From contig CM061228.1 of NCBI GenBank assembly GCA_030844895.1, positions 134,149,068-134,213,067 on the forward strand: DNA of 64,000 nucleotides, in the 5' to 3' direction. Of this stretch, positions 1-10,414 are shown piece after piece. A program made the translations under genes and the position numbers. Under the pieces are notes generated by a model that saw only the letters and a program-made list of their open reading frames with translations, did no database searches and was not told where the DNA came from. The stretch comes from Ambrosia x helenae (lineage: Eukaryota; Streptophyta; Magnoliopsida; Asterales; Asteraceae). The first letter of the stretch is position 1; the number at the start of each line of letters is the position of its first letter.

Positions 1-435
1 TTTTGGATTTGACGTTAACCCAGCGCCAAGTGATGACGTGGCCGGCATATTGATGGTGTATTAAATATGTTCCCCCTTGTATTTAATTCATGGAATTTTG
101 AAAGGTTTCCTTAATATTTAGGAAACGTGCTTCGGAAGATGAGACGGTTTGGTGGACGTGTCAGGGTGCAGAAAGGATGTCTGCACAGTTGGCCGTCACG
201 TCAGAGTGTGGGTGGGGAGTTATCCACCATGTGTCAGGCGAGTGGCCGCCCACTCGCGCGAGTGGTGCAGTTGTCAGTCTGATTGCTGACGTTGGGCAGG
301 TGAGAGACCGTCCTTTTGGCAGACGCGTGGCATCATGTGCTGGTGAGTAACTGCTCATCCAGCTGCTTGTGCCACGTGTAGCGTCCAGATGTGTCCTTCC
401 CTGGCAAGATGAAAGGTCTTCTGCCAGCTGTTCCT
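1..435. other. Upstream flank of the gypsy-type gene, separated by a LINE
   Basis: No convincing ORF. Removing the LINE at 451-1784 and one copy of its target duplication makes this stretch continuous with the TATA box and gene that begin after 1800. It is therefore best read as the distal promoter or LTR-like upstream sequence of that gene. GC content is higher than in most of the window's intergenic DNA. Whether it is an LTR cannot be decided without a second copy. Confidence 0.5.
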
Positions 436-450
436 GTTCGCATTAAATGC
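436..450. repeat. Target-site duplication, left copy (RTE LINE)
   Basis: GTTCGCATTAAATGC, identical to 1785-1799. It directly abuts the (GTT/AAC)n tail of the LINE. Confidence 0.93.
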
Positions 451-1784
451 AACAACAACAACAACAACAACCGTACCCAGGAAATCCCACTAATAGCAAC
501 GCTATTCGTAGGGTCTGGGGAGGGTAGGATGTAGGCAAACCTTACCCCTATCTTTAGAGATAGAGAGGCTGCTTCCAGAGAGACCCCCGGCTCGACAAAA
601 ACAAAATGCACACTGTATATTAATGAATAATTAGGCAATCACTAGACACTAAAAAAAACAAAAATAAAATAAAATAGTGGATGTATAACATGATACAACT
701 TACAGATATATTTATATATATATATATATATATTTATACATGCATAGAGGCCAACCCTAAATCCTAAGTAGTCTTAAATCCTAAAAATCTTTAACTTTAA
801 TCCTACGTCTCCACGAATTCCTATCTTGGACCATATCCTCTGAGAGGTGCAATTCTAACAGATCTTGTCTAATCCGATCGACCCAAGTCAATTTGGGTCT
901 GCCTCTACTCCTCCCCTCCACCGTGAGGTGTTCCACTCTTCTGACTGGGGCTGTCGTATGTCTCCGCTTCACATGACCAAACCATCTTAATCTTCCCTCC
1001 TTTATCTTATCTGCTATGTTAGCCACTTCTAACCTCTTCCTAAGAACCTCATTTCTAATCCGATCTAACCTAGTGTGGCCACACATCCACCTCAACATTC
1101 TCATCTCCGCCACTTCCATCTTTCGTAACTGTATCTTTTTGATGGCCCAGCAGTCTGTCCCATAAATCATAGCAGGTCGGACTGCAACCCTATAAAATTT
1201 TCCCTTTAGTTTAGTTGGGAACCTCTTATCGCACAGAACTCCAGATGCTGCTCTCCACTTACACCATCCAGCCTGAATACGATGTGCGACGTCACTATCA
1301 ATCTCTCCGTCCCTTTGGACGAACGATCCTAAGTACTTAAACTTAGTTACTTGCGGGACCACATGACCCTCAATGGTGATCTGGGTGCGATCTTCGTAGT
1401 TTGTCCCGCTGAAATCGCAGTGCATGTACTCCGTCTTAGAGCGACTAATCCTTAAACCTTTTCCCTCCAAAGCTGTTCGCCATCCTTCTAACCTCATATT
1501 CAAACTTTGCTTAGTTTCCGCGATCAATACAATGTCGTCAGCAAAAAGCATGCACCACGGTAGTGTCTCCTGAATGGACTTTGACACCTCGTCTAGAATA
1601 ACCGCAAAAAGAAACGGGCTCAACGCGGACCCTTGATGGAGCCCTACCTCCACGGGAAAGAAATCAGTATCTCCTACAGGCGCACGAACACTAGTTTCAG
1701 TCCTATCATACATATCTCTAGTAATGTTAACATACTTACTCGGGATCCCTCTAGCCTCCAAACTATCCCAAATCAGTTTACGAG
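451..1784 (-). mobile_element. 5'-truncated RTE-clade LINE
   Basis: Non-LTR retrotransposon inserted in minus orientation. Its 3' end (low coordinates) carries a GTT/AAC trinucleotide tail at 451-471 instead of poly(A), as is typical of RTE-type LINEs. The 3' UTR (about 472-780) is followed by the C-terminal part of the reverse transcriptase. The 5' end is cut off at 1784, directly at the target duplication, which is the usual outcome of incomplete target-primed reverse transcription. The perfect 15-bp duplication and an ORF open right up to the truncation argue for a recent insertion. Confidence 0.92.
781..1784 (-). pseudogene. Reverse transcriptase, C-terminal part (RTE LINE)
   Basis: Open frame of more than 326 residues with no start codon of its own; it enters from the truncated 5' end. 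RT landmarks in order are a GLHQGSALSPFLF block, the catalytic FADD box, a GLRISRSKTEYM block and a KYLGSF block. A basic C-terminal tail (WFGHVKRR, GRSRGRPK) follows and ends at a stop at 781. The endonuclease and N-terminal RT parts are missing, so this copy cannot move on its own. No internal stops or frameshifts are visible in the retained part. Confidence 0.9.
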
Positions 1785-1799
1785 GTTCGCATTAAATGC
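1785..1799. repeat. Target-site duplication, right copy (RTE LINE)
   Basis: GTTCGCATTAAATGC, identical to 436-450. It lies 6 bp before the TATA box at 1806. Confidence 0.93.
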
Positions 1800-1805
1800 G
1801 ATGGG

Positions 1806-1813
1806 TATAAATA
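1806..1813 (+). promoter_or_regulatory. TATA box of the gypsy-type gene
   Basis: TATAAATA within the small palindrome GGGTATAAATACCC, about 150 bp upstream of the ATG at 1966. It is followed by a pyrimidine-rich leader. Position and context fit a core promoter; the transcription start is inferred. Confidence 0.65.
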
Positions 1814-1965
1814 CCCGAGGAGCCTTTTGGAGTTTCTTCCTATTACTCTCGAATCGTTTTCTTTCTCTGAAAAAACCTTCATCTTCTCCGGTGAAGCTTC
1901 AAGTTTTCCGGTGTCCTCTTAAAAATCTCTTTTTCTTTTTTCTTTTTCTTAAAACTCTCGTCACC

Positions 1966-3864
1966 ATGTCTGAGGGTTCTGATGTTGGGGGAAACCCTAG
2001 TAAGGCTGCCGAGACGTCTAAGAAGCTGTTGCATAACACCACCTGCAAGTGGGGCAAGAAGAGTTTTGCCAGATTTCTGGAAGCTATGGATTTTGATTCC
2101 TCCTGGGAGGTGGAGTTGCCATCTGCCCAGAATACTGCGTTGGCTCCTCCTCCAGGGAAGATGAGTTTGTATGGGGCCCACCTTGCTTTATGTGGGTTTC
2201 GTTTGCCTGCTACCAAGTTCCAGGTGGATACCTTGGTGAGGTATGGTGTTCACGTCACCCAGGTGAGTGGGTTCGGGATGCTTCGGCTTGTCCATTTCGA
2301 AGCCTGCTGCCGTGCTTTAGACATTGAGCCGTCTTTTGAGCGGTTCAATGTCTTTTATTTGCTGAACATGGAGGGTTCCTGGTTCAACTTTGTTCCTCGT
2401 CCCCATGTGCCTCCGTGTGGAACAACTGCTCCCAAATCACTCCATGACTGGAAGGAGAAGTTTTTCTACGTCAAGAGGGGTGTGATACCTGTGGACATGC
2501 CATGGAAGGTTGTGGCCGAGCGTCAGAGAGTAGGTGATCACCCGGTTATGGAGGGTTACAGGGATGAAGCCGGGTTCAAGGAGTTGGTGGCTCATGCTTC
2601 CCCGTTTGACACGGGTATGTGTTCCGAAGCCATGTTGGCTTTGTTGGGTATGAGCCGGGCTCAGATTGTGCAGGGGAAAGAGCCGGTGATTGTGGTACCT
2701 GGTAAGTGTGTTCCAAGCTTTTCAATCGTTATCTTTTTTATGTTGGACTAACTTATTTTTGTTTTGACTTTTAGGAATGTCAAAATTTGATGCTTTCTTG
2801 TTAAGGGATAAAGCTCCCTTGGAGTGGAGGGATCCTGCGGAGGGTAGGGTGTCCGTGATAGATGAGATGGTGGATAGGTTCTATTTTCCGTATCTGGAGT
2901 TCAAGCCAACCGTTCTTCTTTTTTCACGTGAGCATCCTATAAACCCTGACCCTTTATCTTCTGTTCCTCATGCGGGGGTAGACCCTTGTTTTGTCGTTTC
3001 CTCTGATGAGGAGTCCACTGGATCTTCTGTAGAGATGGTGGACCCAGCGCCTCCGCGTGGTCGTAAGAAGAGCGTGCCACGCTTTCATAAGCATAAGGTG
3101 TTGTCCCAAGCTAAATCTGCGCCTTTGAGTGCAGGTGGTGAAGGTCCTCTCTTTGGTCAACGCGAGAGACGTGCAGAATCGTCTTCTTCCGCCCCTGAAG
3201 ATGATGCGTCGGTCAGTCCGCTGAAAAAGAAGCGGAAGTTGGGCAAAGTTTCTGGCGGGAAAGTTGCGTCCTCCAAGTCTAGCGGACCTGGTCCCGCACC
3301 GTTCTCTTTAGAGATTAGTCCTCCGCCCGAGCGTCGTCCTCTGATCCAGAAGACGTTGAAGAAAGTGACCAGTAAGTGGTCTTCCGCCTCTTTGTTGCTT
3401 TTTGTTGTTTTGATATTTTCCTAAGTATTCTGTTTTTTTTTCTTGCAGTTGTTTCTCCGCGATCTTCCGGTTCTGCCTCCGAGCCAAGTGAGACGGAGGT
3501 TGCCAGGAAAAGGCAGGAGGAGGAGGAGGCGAAGGCTCGCGCGGAGAAAGAGGCAGCTGAGGCCGAGAAGCGGGCCAAGGAAGCTGCTGCCAAGGAGGAG
3601 GAGGAGAGGGTAGCAGCTGAGAAGCTACGTCTGGAGGAAGCGGCTAGGAAAGCCGAGGAGGAAAGAGTGGCAGCTGAGAGGCTGCGTCTGGAGAAGGAAA
3701 AGGTTGAGGCTGAAGCCAGGGCTGAGGAGGCGGCCGCCAAGGTTAGGGCGGAGGAGGAGGTCGCCAGGCTCGCCAGTGTTCAGGCACTTTCTGGTGGTTC
3801 TCCTGGGGGTGGTGGTGGTGGACCTTCTAGCAACTCTTTAAGCCTTTGTAGCACCCATAGGTAG
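1966..3864 (+). CDS. Gypsy-type domain protein (PF04195-like), 3 exons, chimeric 3' end
   Basis: Three exons: 1966-2701, 2775-3371, 3449-3864. Both introns have GTAAGT donors and pyrimidine-AG acceptors, and the phases join cleanly to give about 582 aa. Residues about 20-250 resemble the plant 'putative gypsy type transposon' domain, with the characteristic WKEKFFYVKRGVIP stretch. Next come a basic, serine-rich region (KKKRKLGK) and a long Glu/Arg/Ala coiled coil in exon 3 (EEEEAKARAEKEAAEAEKRA onward). The ATG at 1966 follows a CT-rich leader in a good context (CACCATG). The last residues, after the Gly-rich run, are read from antisense MULE sequence, so the native C-terminus is lost. Such proteins occur in plant LTR-element-derived genes; the function is unknown. 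Expression may be affected by the LINE at its TATA box. Confidence 0.8.
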
Positions 3865-4140
3865 TTATCCTTTTTTTCACGGGAGATGAATGCATGGGCG
3901 ACACAAAACAACTTGGATGTTGATGTCATACCCACAACTTGAACAAACGGAAGTTTATACTCGTTCGTTTTGTAGGTCGCATCAATCATCAGCACATGCG
4001 GGAACGCACGCCATAACCTGTGCGAGGTGGGATGGACAAACAAAATATCCTCGATCGCATTTGTCGAGTCATTCCTCCGGGTGAAGTAAACAAATTTTTT
4101 TTCCACCAATGTGGCTTCGAGTACCTGCATAGCAATAATA

Positions 4141-4165
4141 ATAATTAAAAAATAATAATAAAGAA

Positions 4166-4221
<56 letters not shown>

Positions 4222-4224
4222 GAA

Positions 4225-4264
<40 letters not shown>
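4141..4264. repeat. (AAT)n microsatellite in MULE intron 2
   Basis: Two AAT blocks interrupted by AAGAAGT fill almost the whole intron between the GTATTATT donor and the acceptor at 4125. Confidence 0.9.
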
Positions 4265-4799
4265 CTGCATTTGAGTCCTGCCGCCGTATAACAAATGCTT
4301 AACCTTGGTTATTGTGTTATGTATGTCTCTTAAGATGCAGGGACTATCCGGGTTTTGTTTTCTAACGGCCGAATGTATGTCTACTGGCGTAACATTTTGA
4401 AAATAAAGTGTATCCACCAATTTTAACTCGGCCGGACCCAGCCTCCTAGCATACGCGTGACCCTCGATGTGTTGGAAAGGTTTGTGATTATGTGTTTGGT
4501 TTTGGACCTCAAAAATATAACCATCGTGGCCGGAGTGGTATCTCCCTATTAGTTGAAACGGGCAATTACATTTTTTACTGCCCGTCTTTCGAACCGTGGC
4601 TACACTATGATGTACGCCACTACGGTCACATCGTATCCATGCCGATGTTACCCTCCTATTCGGCCCCCTGCCTTCGGAAACAGTACGTCCGAATACGGTA
4701 ATGTAACCATTTTCTTTTGCTCTTTGATAAACCCACTCTTTGAGGTCTTTAAGAGACCTGAATACCTGCAAAATTTATATACGACTTCAAATAGCAACT

Positions 4800-5060
4800 A
4801 ATATATACGAGTTCAAATCTCACAAACCCTACGAGTTCAAATCTCACAAACCCTACGAGTTCAAATAACAACTAATATATACGAGTTCAAATCTCACAAA
4901 CCCTATGAGTTCAAATAACAACTAATATATACGAGTTCAAATCTCACAAACCCTAAAACAAATTTAGGTACGGGACTAAATATACGAGTCTAAAAAGCTA
5001 CACGGGTCTAAATATCTCACAAACCCTAAATATACGAGTCTAAATATACACGGGTCTAAA
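4800..5060. repeat. Minisatellite in MULE intron 1
   Basis: Repeats of ACGAGTTCAAATCTCACAAA with CCCTA spacers and of TAACAACTAATATAT. The array degenerates towards 5060 into ACGGGTCTAAAT units. It occupies the intron between exons 1 and 2 of the MULE gene. Confidence 0.8.
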
Positions 5061-5484
5061 TTATAAACAAGTGCAAATTCATAAACACACCTGATTCGTT
5101 TCGTACGAAACATCCGGGACAGGTTCCTCGCCACTGTTATCACCTCCCTCGTACTGTGGATGACTTGGCGGAGGCAAGTAAAATGACCCCGGTTCTTCTA
5201 CGTACTCCTGGTTCAAATCGGGCAGCAGGTTCAAATCGGGTAGTGCATTCCGTCACCATAGCGAACAACGGAGCTAACCTCCTCCTCACCACGTTCCACC
5301 ACGGCTCCGAAAAGGCTTTCCGAGACGTGAGATAGGCTAAACGAATGCTCCCATTCATCCGAAACATTACCGTAGTGACCCGAAGACATCGTGGTAGTTT
5401 GGAATCGATCGGATTTTTGTGCACCGCGTTTTTAAATTTTCTTTCGTTAACTGAAGAAAGAAGACAAGGAAGAAGAATATATCT

Positions 5485-5815
5485 GGACCCTCTACGGCTC
5501 GTAGAGGCCTATACGGGCCGTATAGGGTTTAATGCTCCCAACAACCAGGTTTTCTACGGGCCGTATAGCCCTCTACGGCCCGTAGAGGGTTAGCTTTTTC
5601 AGACTGACACACTGAATGTCAGACACTTCATTCAATGACCTCGTACCTCGTACTGCCTACGGGCCGTAGAGACCTCTACGGCTCGTGTAGGGTTTAAATG
5701 CACTCCACCAAACCACCTCTACGGGCCGTAGAGGGCTGTACGGGCCGTAGAGGGTTGAGCATTTATTACACTGACACCCTCTACGGCCCGTAGAGCCCTC
5801 TACGACCCGTAGAGG
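5485..5815. repeat. Array of CTACGG(G/C)CCGTAG palindromes
   Basis: At least ten near-perfect palindromes of the form CTACGGGCCGTAG or CTACGGCCCGTAG (some CTATACGGGCCGTATAG). They are mostly paired and separated by spacers beginning AGGGTTTAAATGC or AGGGTTGAGCAT. The array begins about 95 bp upstream of the MULE start codon, where its promoter or terminal inverted repeat would lie. This is direct sequence observation; the function is unknown. Confidence 0.85.
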
Positions 5816-6432
5816 GCTGTGCAAACTTACTTTTTGTTATTGTGTAAATGACATACCTCTTTAATATATTGATGGTTTTAGAAAGTGCAATATGGTAATT
5901 ATGGATTGGCCGGCCTATTATGGAAACCCCGTAAGAGCAAAAGGTAATAATACAGTGGTATTTAAGGAAATTGGAAATCTAGACAACATTTTAAAAACTT
6001 CATTTGCATAAGGGGTGTTTGTTTTTTTTCCAGAAGACTTTCCTAGCGTCTTCTGTCTGTGCCGCGAAGACCCCATGCAGACGTTGGGGTCTACAACTTA
6101 TTTGTTTTTTTTTTTTTGAAAGATCCCCGCTTAAAAAAATGTTGTGCGTCCTTTTTTGAGGCAGGCATGGTTCAACCTCTTCCCACATCTTCTCTTTTCT
6201 TTCCCCTTCTATTTTCTTCTCAACACCAAACCTTTTCTTCTCCTTCTTCTTTCCTCTTCCTCCTCCTTCTCCGCCCACCCTCCCCCCTCCCCTCCATCTA
6301 AGGAAATGGAACCTACAAGTAACAGATCTGTAGGTGGTACCTACAATATGTACATAATAAGTTGTTACGAGTATATGTGTATAGAAAAGATGAGAACAAA
6401 TGATATTCTATAGTTAATTAAACATTTAGATT
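5816..6432. other. Intergenic, low complexity
   Basis: No coding signal. Contains poly(T) runs (about 6103-6118), a CT-rich block (6165-6300) and a short MITE-like stretch around 6008-6080 with GAAGAC/GTCTTC inverted words. The element ends could not be fixed. Confidence 0.4.
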
Positions 6433-7492
6433 TTTTACTCAAGCAGTTATTTCATATATAATTTTATCAAATTATTTTTGTGATTCTTTCTTTAGTAGAG
6501 AGAACCTTTTCTAAACTCAAGTGGTGGGTTATTGATGTGGCTGACTTGTGGTGGTTATGGTTATGGTTATGGTGTGTTATGGTTGTGGGTGGTTCATGAC
6601 CAGTATTGGTTATGGTGGGTTATGGTTCACGAGTTGGGTTGTGGGTGGTTCACAGCTGGGTTATGGTGAGTTATGGTTTTGGGTAACACTGCAAACATTA
6701 ACAAACAATCAGTCTTCTTCTTGCAGAATGCAGACGTTTGGTCCACCTCTTCTTCTGCAAATGTGGTCTATAGACTACAGACATTTTACCTCTGAAAAAC
6801 AAAGAGCACCCAAGTTTCTATTGGAGTTAGAAAAAGCTCAGATCCTCGGTTTCAGACTAAATTCGAGTATCAATTGAAGGCAACCTCTACAACTTCATTC
6901 ATATTCCATTTTAGGGGGAGGGGGAGGTTAGAAATTTAAGCCGTTATAATATGTTTTTCTGAGATCAAGCTTAAACTAGGTTGATGTAAAATTCTTGTTT
7001 TACTCAAGCAGTTATTTCATATATAATTTTATCGATTATTTTTGTGATTCTTTCTTTAGCAGAGAGAACCTTTTCTAAAATCAAGTGGTGGGTTATTGAT
7101 GTGGCTGACTTGTTATGGTTATGGTGGGTTATGGTTGTGGGTGGTTAACGGCTGGGTTATGGTGAGTTATGGTTTGGGGTTACACTGCAAACATTAACAA
7201 ACAATCAGTCTTCTTCTTGTAGAATGCAGACGTTTGGTCCACCTCTTCTTCTGCAGATGTGGTCCACAGACTATAGATATTTTACCTCTGAAAAACAAAG
7301 AGCACCTAAGTTTCTATTGGAGTTAGAAAAAGCTCAGACCCTCGGTTTTAGACCAAATTCGAGTATCAATTGAAGGCAACCTCTACGACTTCATTCATAT
7401 TCCATATTTTAGCAGGGGGAGGTTAGAAATTTAAGCCGTTATAATATGTTTTTCTGAGATCAAGCTTAAACTAGGTTGAGGTAAAATTCTTG
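6433..7492. repeat. Tandem duplication, two units (565 bp and about 495 bp)
   Basis: Unit 1 is 6433-6997 and unit 2 is 6998-7492; both start TTTTACTCAAGCAG and end GTAAAATTCTTG. They share GTGGTGGGTTATTGATGTGG, a GGTTATGG-rich stretch (longer in unit 1), a MITE-like block with GCAGACGTTTGGTCCACC, and a purine run (GGGGGAGGTTAG). Differences are scattered substitutions plus a shorter GGTTATGG run. No intact ORF. Confidence 0.85.
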
Positions 7493-8546
7493 TGAAATTA
7501 AGTTTTATGTAAATGGTTTTGCATGGGCGTATTGGTCATGGTCAAAAGAGATTCATGGTTCATAATAAATGATATGCCTCTCAAATCATCAACGTGTTTT
7601 GGGTATATTGGTTGCGGAGCACATGAAAGATTCACAGTTAAGCATGCTCAAGTGGGAATAGTAACATGATAGGCGACCTTCTAGGAAGTCTCAATCGGGG
7701 CAACAAAAACAAATCCATGAGTTTTCTGATGGGTAACCCATTTGGAACAAAGCGGGCAATATTGGTGGTACGATACGCAAGATGCTACAACTTGACTTTG
7801 CTCATAGGCACGGTCTGGGTGTACACTTAGTTTGTGAAGGATGGGGTATGTGCACGAATATTGGAACACAATGCTAACATTGCGAATGTATGATAACTAG
7901 ATTTGACTTAAGACTCCCGGTAATGGATCTTTCCGATTTCAGTAGATTACAACATAGTATCCTAGGTGAGTTTCTAGATCCCTCTATACATTTTTGTTTT
8001 AAGGCGGTGGGCATACTCACTGTAGTTTTCAAAGTAAGTATTATGTTTTCGAATATAACTCATGATAAATTCGCTAAAATGATTGTGAAGTTTTAAAGTG
8101 TTTAAAAAACAATGCTCAAAGTACGCATATTGCATTGGTTAAAAACTAAAGGAGACTTATTGCGTCTAAAATCAACATCGATGTCTAAAGTTGACACCGT
8201 AGCCTCAAACAATGTCTAAAATTAACGTTGTGATAACACATGGTGTCTAAAGTTAACACCGTGACCAAAGAAGAAATGGGGCAGTACCTTTGTGGCTTTC
8301 CGGTTGTTGATCAACTATGTCTAGTATAGTGTGCATGTTACAAGTCAAAGTAAAGTGTTATAGTTTATGATCAAGTGTTATGTTTATTCACAGTGTATAC
8401 TTATGTGACATACATACTAATGTGCGTTACTTGCCTAAGAGTTTAATATTTGCTAATTGCTAAAGTTTATAGTTGTTTTAAGTAAACTAGTACTCACTTA
8501 GCATTGCTAACTTTTAGTATTCATACCAAGTTGATTGGGCAGGATC
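7493..8546. other. Intergenic, unidentified repeat remnant
   Basis: No ORF of note. A stretch at 8160-8270 has four variants of the phrase TGTCTAAAATTAACACCGT, suggesting decayed repetitive DNA. No terminal repeats found. Confidence 0.4.
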
Positions 8547-8554
8547 GTGGTTGG

Positions 8555-8741
8555 CAGGGACGAAGGTTATGTTGGGCCAGGGGTGCCCCCCCCCCCCTAT
8601 TTTTTGGCGCAGTGGTATAAATTTGTGATTTTCGTAGGTAAATTGAGCCCGGGTTGAGTCCGGCCCCCGCCGATTTGCCACTACCGATCGAAAAAAATTG
8701 AGTCCGGCCCCTCCCAATTCAAAAACCAAGCTTCGCCCCTG
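8555..8741. mobile_element. 187-bp non-autonomous hAT element
   Basis: Terminal inverted repeats CAGGGACGAAGGTT (left) and CAGGGGCGAAGCTT (right, reverse complement) match at 12 of 14 positions. They are flanked by the perfect 8-bp duplication GTGGTTGG at 8547-8554 and 8742-8749. The 8-bp duplication plus CA(G)GG ends indicate the hAT superfamily. Interior contains a C-run and no ORF. Confidence 0.88.
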
Positions 8742-8937
8742 GTGGTTGGCTCGTGGCGAACTCCCGTTGGCATCCCACTATGTTAAATGTTTTTGCTTAT
8801 TGCTAAAGTTGTATAGACTTTGTAGTCTATGTTTTAAACTTCTGCTGCTACTTTAATGAAAATTTACTATTTAAAGGCTATTTAACAAAGAGTAAGTGAT
8901 GCTCATTTAAAACTTTTTGGTAAAGGTATTTTTTTTT

Positions 8938-9081
8938 GGTAATTAGGATTCATACACCACCTATTTAGGATTCATACACCCTGGCCCACATCATATACCA
9001 ATAGAAGACTGCCACATACCCTAGAATGTGATGTCACACCCCCAAAATGTGACGTCACAAGGTGTATGAATCCCATAACCC
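8938..9081 (+). mobile_element. Short MITE, copy A
   Basis: About 143 bp with inverted ends (GGTAATTAGGATTCATACACC and the reverse complement of GGTGTATGAATCCCATAACC). Internal words include ATGTGATGTCACACCC. Inserted in a T-run. An inverted second copy lies at 12171-12313. Confidence 0.8.
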
Positions 9082-9530
9082 TTTTTTTTTCCAAACTACA
9101 ACCTTAAAATAACGTACGTCACAAGATATGTAAGTTGTAATTTATCTTAAAAAGTCTCAACTTGTAGTCATCATCCTCATTTATGTACAATCACCGAATT
9201 ATAGTAAAACAAATTCATTCCCCCTTTTCGAACCCAGATATTTAACAAAATATAATAAATCAGTTTGCTCATTTAAAAAAAAAATAAAGAAATCAAAAGT
9301 TTGGTGGGATTATAGATTCAAATATAGCCTTAGCAGGTGGGATAACAGCATGACCACATGGGGGCTGGGGCTGCTAATTGTTATTTCGTCTTTATTTGAG
9401 TTATTAAAATGTAGAACTTTATTCTATAAATGTGCATTCGTTTAAATAAGCAATCGATTTCCAGAATTAATGATCTAAAACTGAAATCAGAGCATAAAAT
9501 GAAAATTAATAAACTATAACTATGTACTAT
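9082..9530. other. Intergenic, no feature seen
   Basis: AT-rich sequence without ORFs, recognisable repeats or RNA-gene signals. Confidence 0.4.
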
Positions 9531-9660
9531 TTTTTTTTTCTTTTTTGAACAGCAAATTTCACTCCTTGTAGAACTTAAACCCATGATCTCCCCCTTAGGT
9601 GTTATTACAAGTGAGCGGCGGGTAAACGAGCAGCAAGTTGCGCCACTACCACTTTTTGAA
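9531..9660 (-). mobile_element. Possible tRNA-derived SINE
   Basis: On the minus strand there is an A-box-like TGGCGCAACTTGC, a B-box-like GGGTTTAAGTTC, and a terminal A-tract (T-run at 9531-9546 on plus). Size and order fit a short plant SINE. The target duplication is not clear. Confidence 0.5.
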
Positions 9661-10058
9661 TAATAAAGTCTACTCTATTAAAAATAAATGAAAATAAAAG
9701 TATGGTGATATACTAATTAAAGTATAAAAACTGAATCGTATGAATGCTTGATAAAAAAAAATGAAGAAAAGTCTTGATTTGGGGTTCAATGTCTTCTTGG
9801 ATTCATTTAGAACATCAAAGTTTCGACACGTTCTTAATTTTCCACCATTTGACGCGACCATGTCGTAGACAACTACACATTAATATTATCCATATTTTAG
9901 GTTAACTTGTGATAATATTGTCGACTTTTCATCTATTTATCATTATTAAATAAATAGTTTATAACGTAAATTTGAGCTACTTTTTGAGTCAATATAATGT
10001 AACTAATGATTGCTACGTTACATATTCCCGCTGGCGGCTTCACCAAATTTTAAATAAT

Positions 10059-10388
10059 ACGTTAGAGATCTTCTTCAACTTTCAGCTGAGAATAGAAGCA
10101 AAGATTCCAGAAAGATTATACAAGGGATTGTCATGGTTGCTATGTGGGTGTTATGGGTCGCTAGAAATGAGAAGATTTTTAGCGATAAAGAAGTTAAAAT
10201 AGGTGAACTTGTAGCAAAGGTTAAGTCATTATCCTTCCTTTGGCTTAGGTCCCGGTCTAGGTTTAAAAAGATAACTTGGAAGGATTGGGCGTTGTTTCCA
10301 TTGTATATGTTGTAATTGCTTTTGCTGCGGCCCTTGTTTTGAGGCCCGTTAGCGTTTTTCTTTAATGAAGTTCACCTTTCAAAAAAAA
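10059..10388 (+). pseudogene. L1-type LINE 3' end, 5'-truncated
   Basis: Translation gives the C-terminal signature of plant L1 LINEs (VLWVARNEKIFS, then KSLSFLWLRSRSR, then WKDWALF), followed by a stop at 10315 and a 3' UTR ending in A8 at 10381-10388. ACGTTA occurs at both edges (10059-10064 and 10388-10393), a weak candidate target duplication. Only the last 80 or so codons remain, in two frames. Confidence 0.75.
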
Positions 10389-10414
10389 CGTTAAGAAAAG
10401 CTTAGGAGTCATTT

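Larger units (their letters stand above)
3828..5389 (-). pseudogene. MULE (FAR1-like) transposase, truncated and frameshifted
   Basis: Exon 1 runs 5389-5091 and starts with ATG (MSSGHYGNVSDEWEHSF). It hits a TGA near 5232 but continues in another frame as DLNLLPDLNQEY, so a small indel is present. Exon 2 (4765-4265, 167 codons) is a FAR1-type DNA-binding region with CNCPF and HNHK metal ligands. Exon 3 starts at 4124 and begins the MULE transposase domain, with the first catalytic aspartate in LMIDATYKTNEY. It runs into foreign sequence after LWVLQRLKELL at about 3828. The second catalytic Asp and the Glu are absent. Junctions are CAG|GTGTGT, CAG|GTATTA and matching TGCAG acceptors. It faces, and is joined tail to tail with, the gypsy-type gene. 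It cannot encode an active transposase. Confidence 0.85.

Noticed and set aside
1879..2216. Overlapping minus-strand ORFs opposite the gypsy-type gene
   Set aside because: Shadows of the plus-strand exon, without start context or family resemblance.
4145..4264. Leu/Tyr/Ile-rich C-terminal extension of the FAR1-like exon
   Set aside because: It is intron sequence made of (AAT)n; a good donor and acceptor bracket it and the next exon continues the transposase.
4800..5060. Interstitial telomere (CCCTAAA) array
   Set aside because: CCCTA appears only as single words inside a longer minisatellite unit; no consecutive heptamers.
5140..5424. 94-codon ORF antisense of 5140-5424
   Set aside because: Another frame over the MULE N-terminus gives better family-like sequence from the ATG at 5389; this frame starts without ATG support and has no domain.
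6059..6413. Phe/Leu/Ser-rich short ORFs
   Set aside because: Located in a CT-rich low-complexity stretch with no homology or gene structure.
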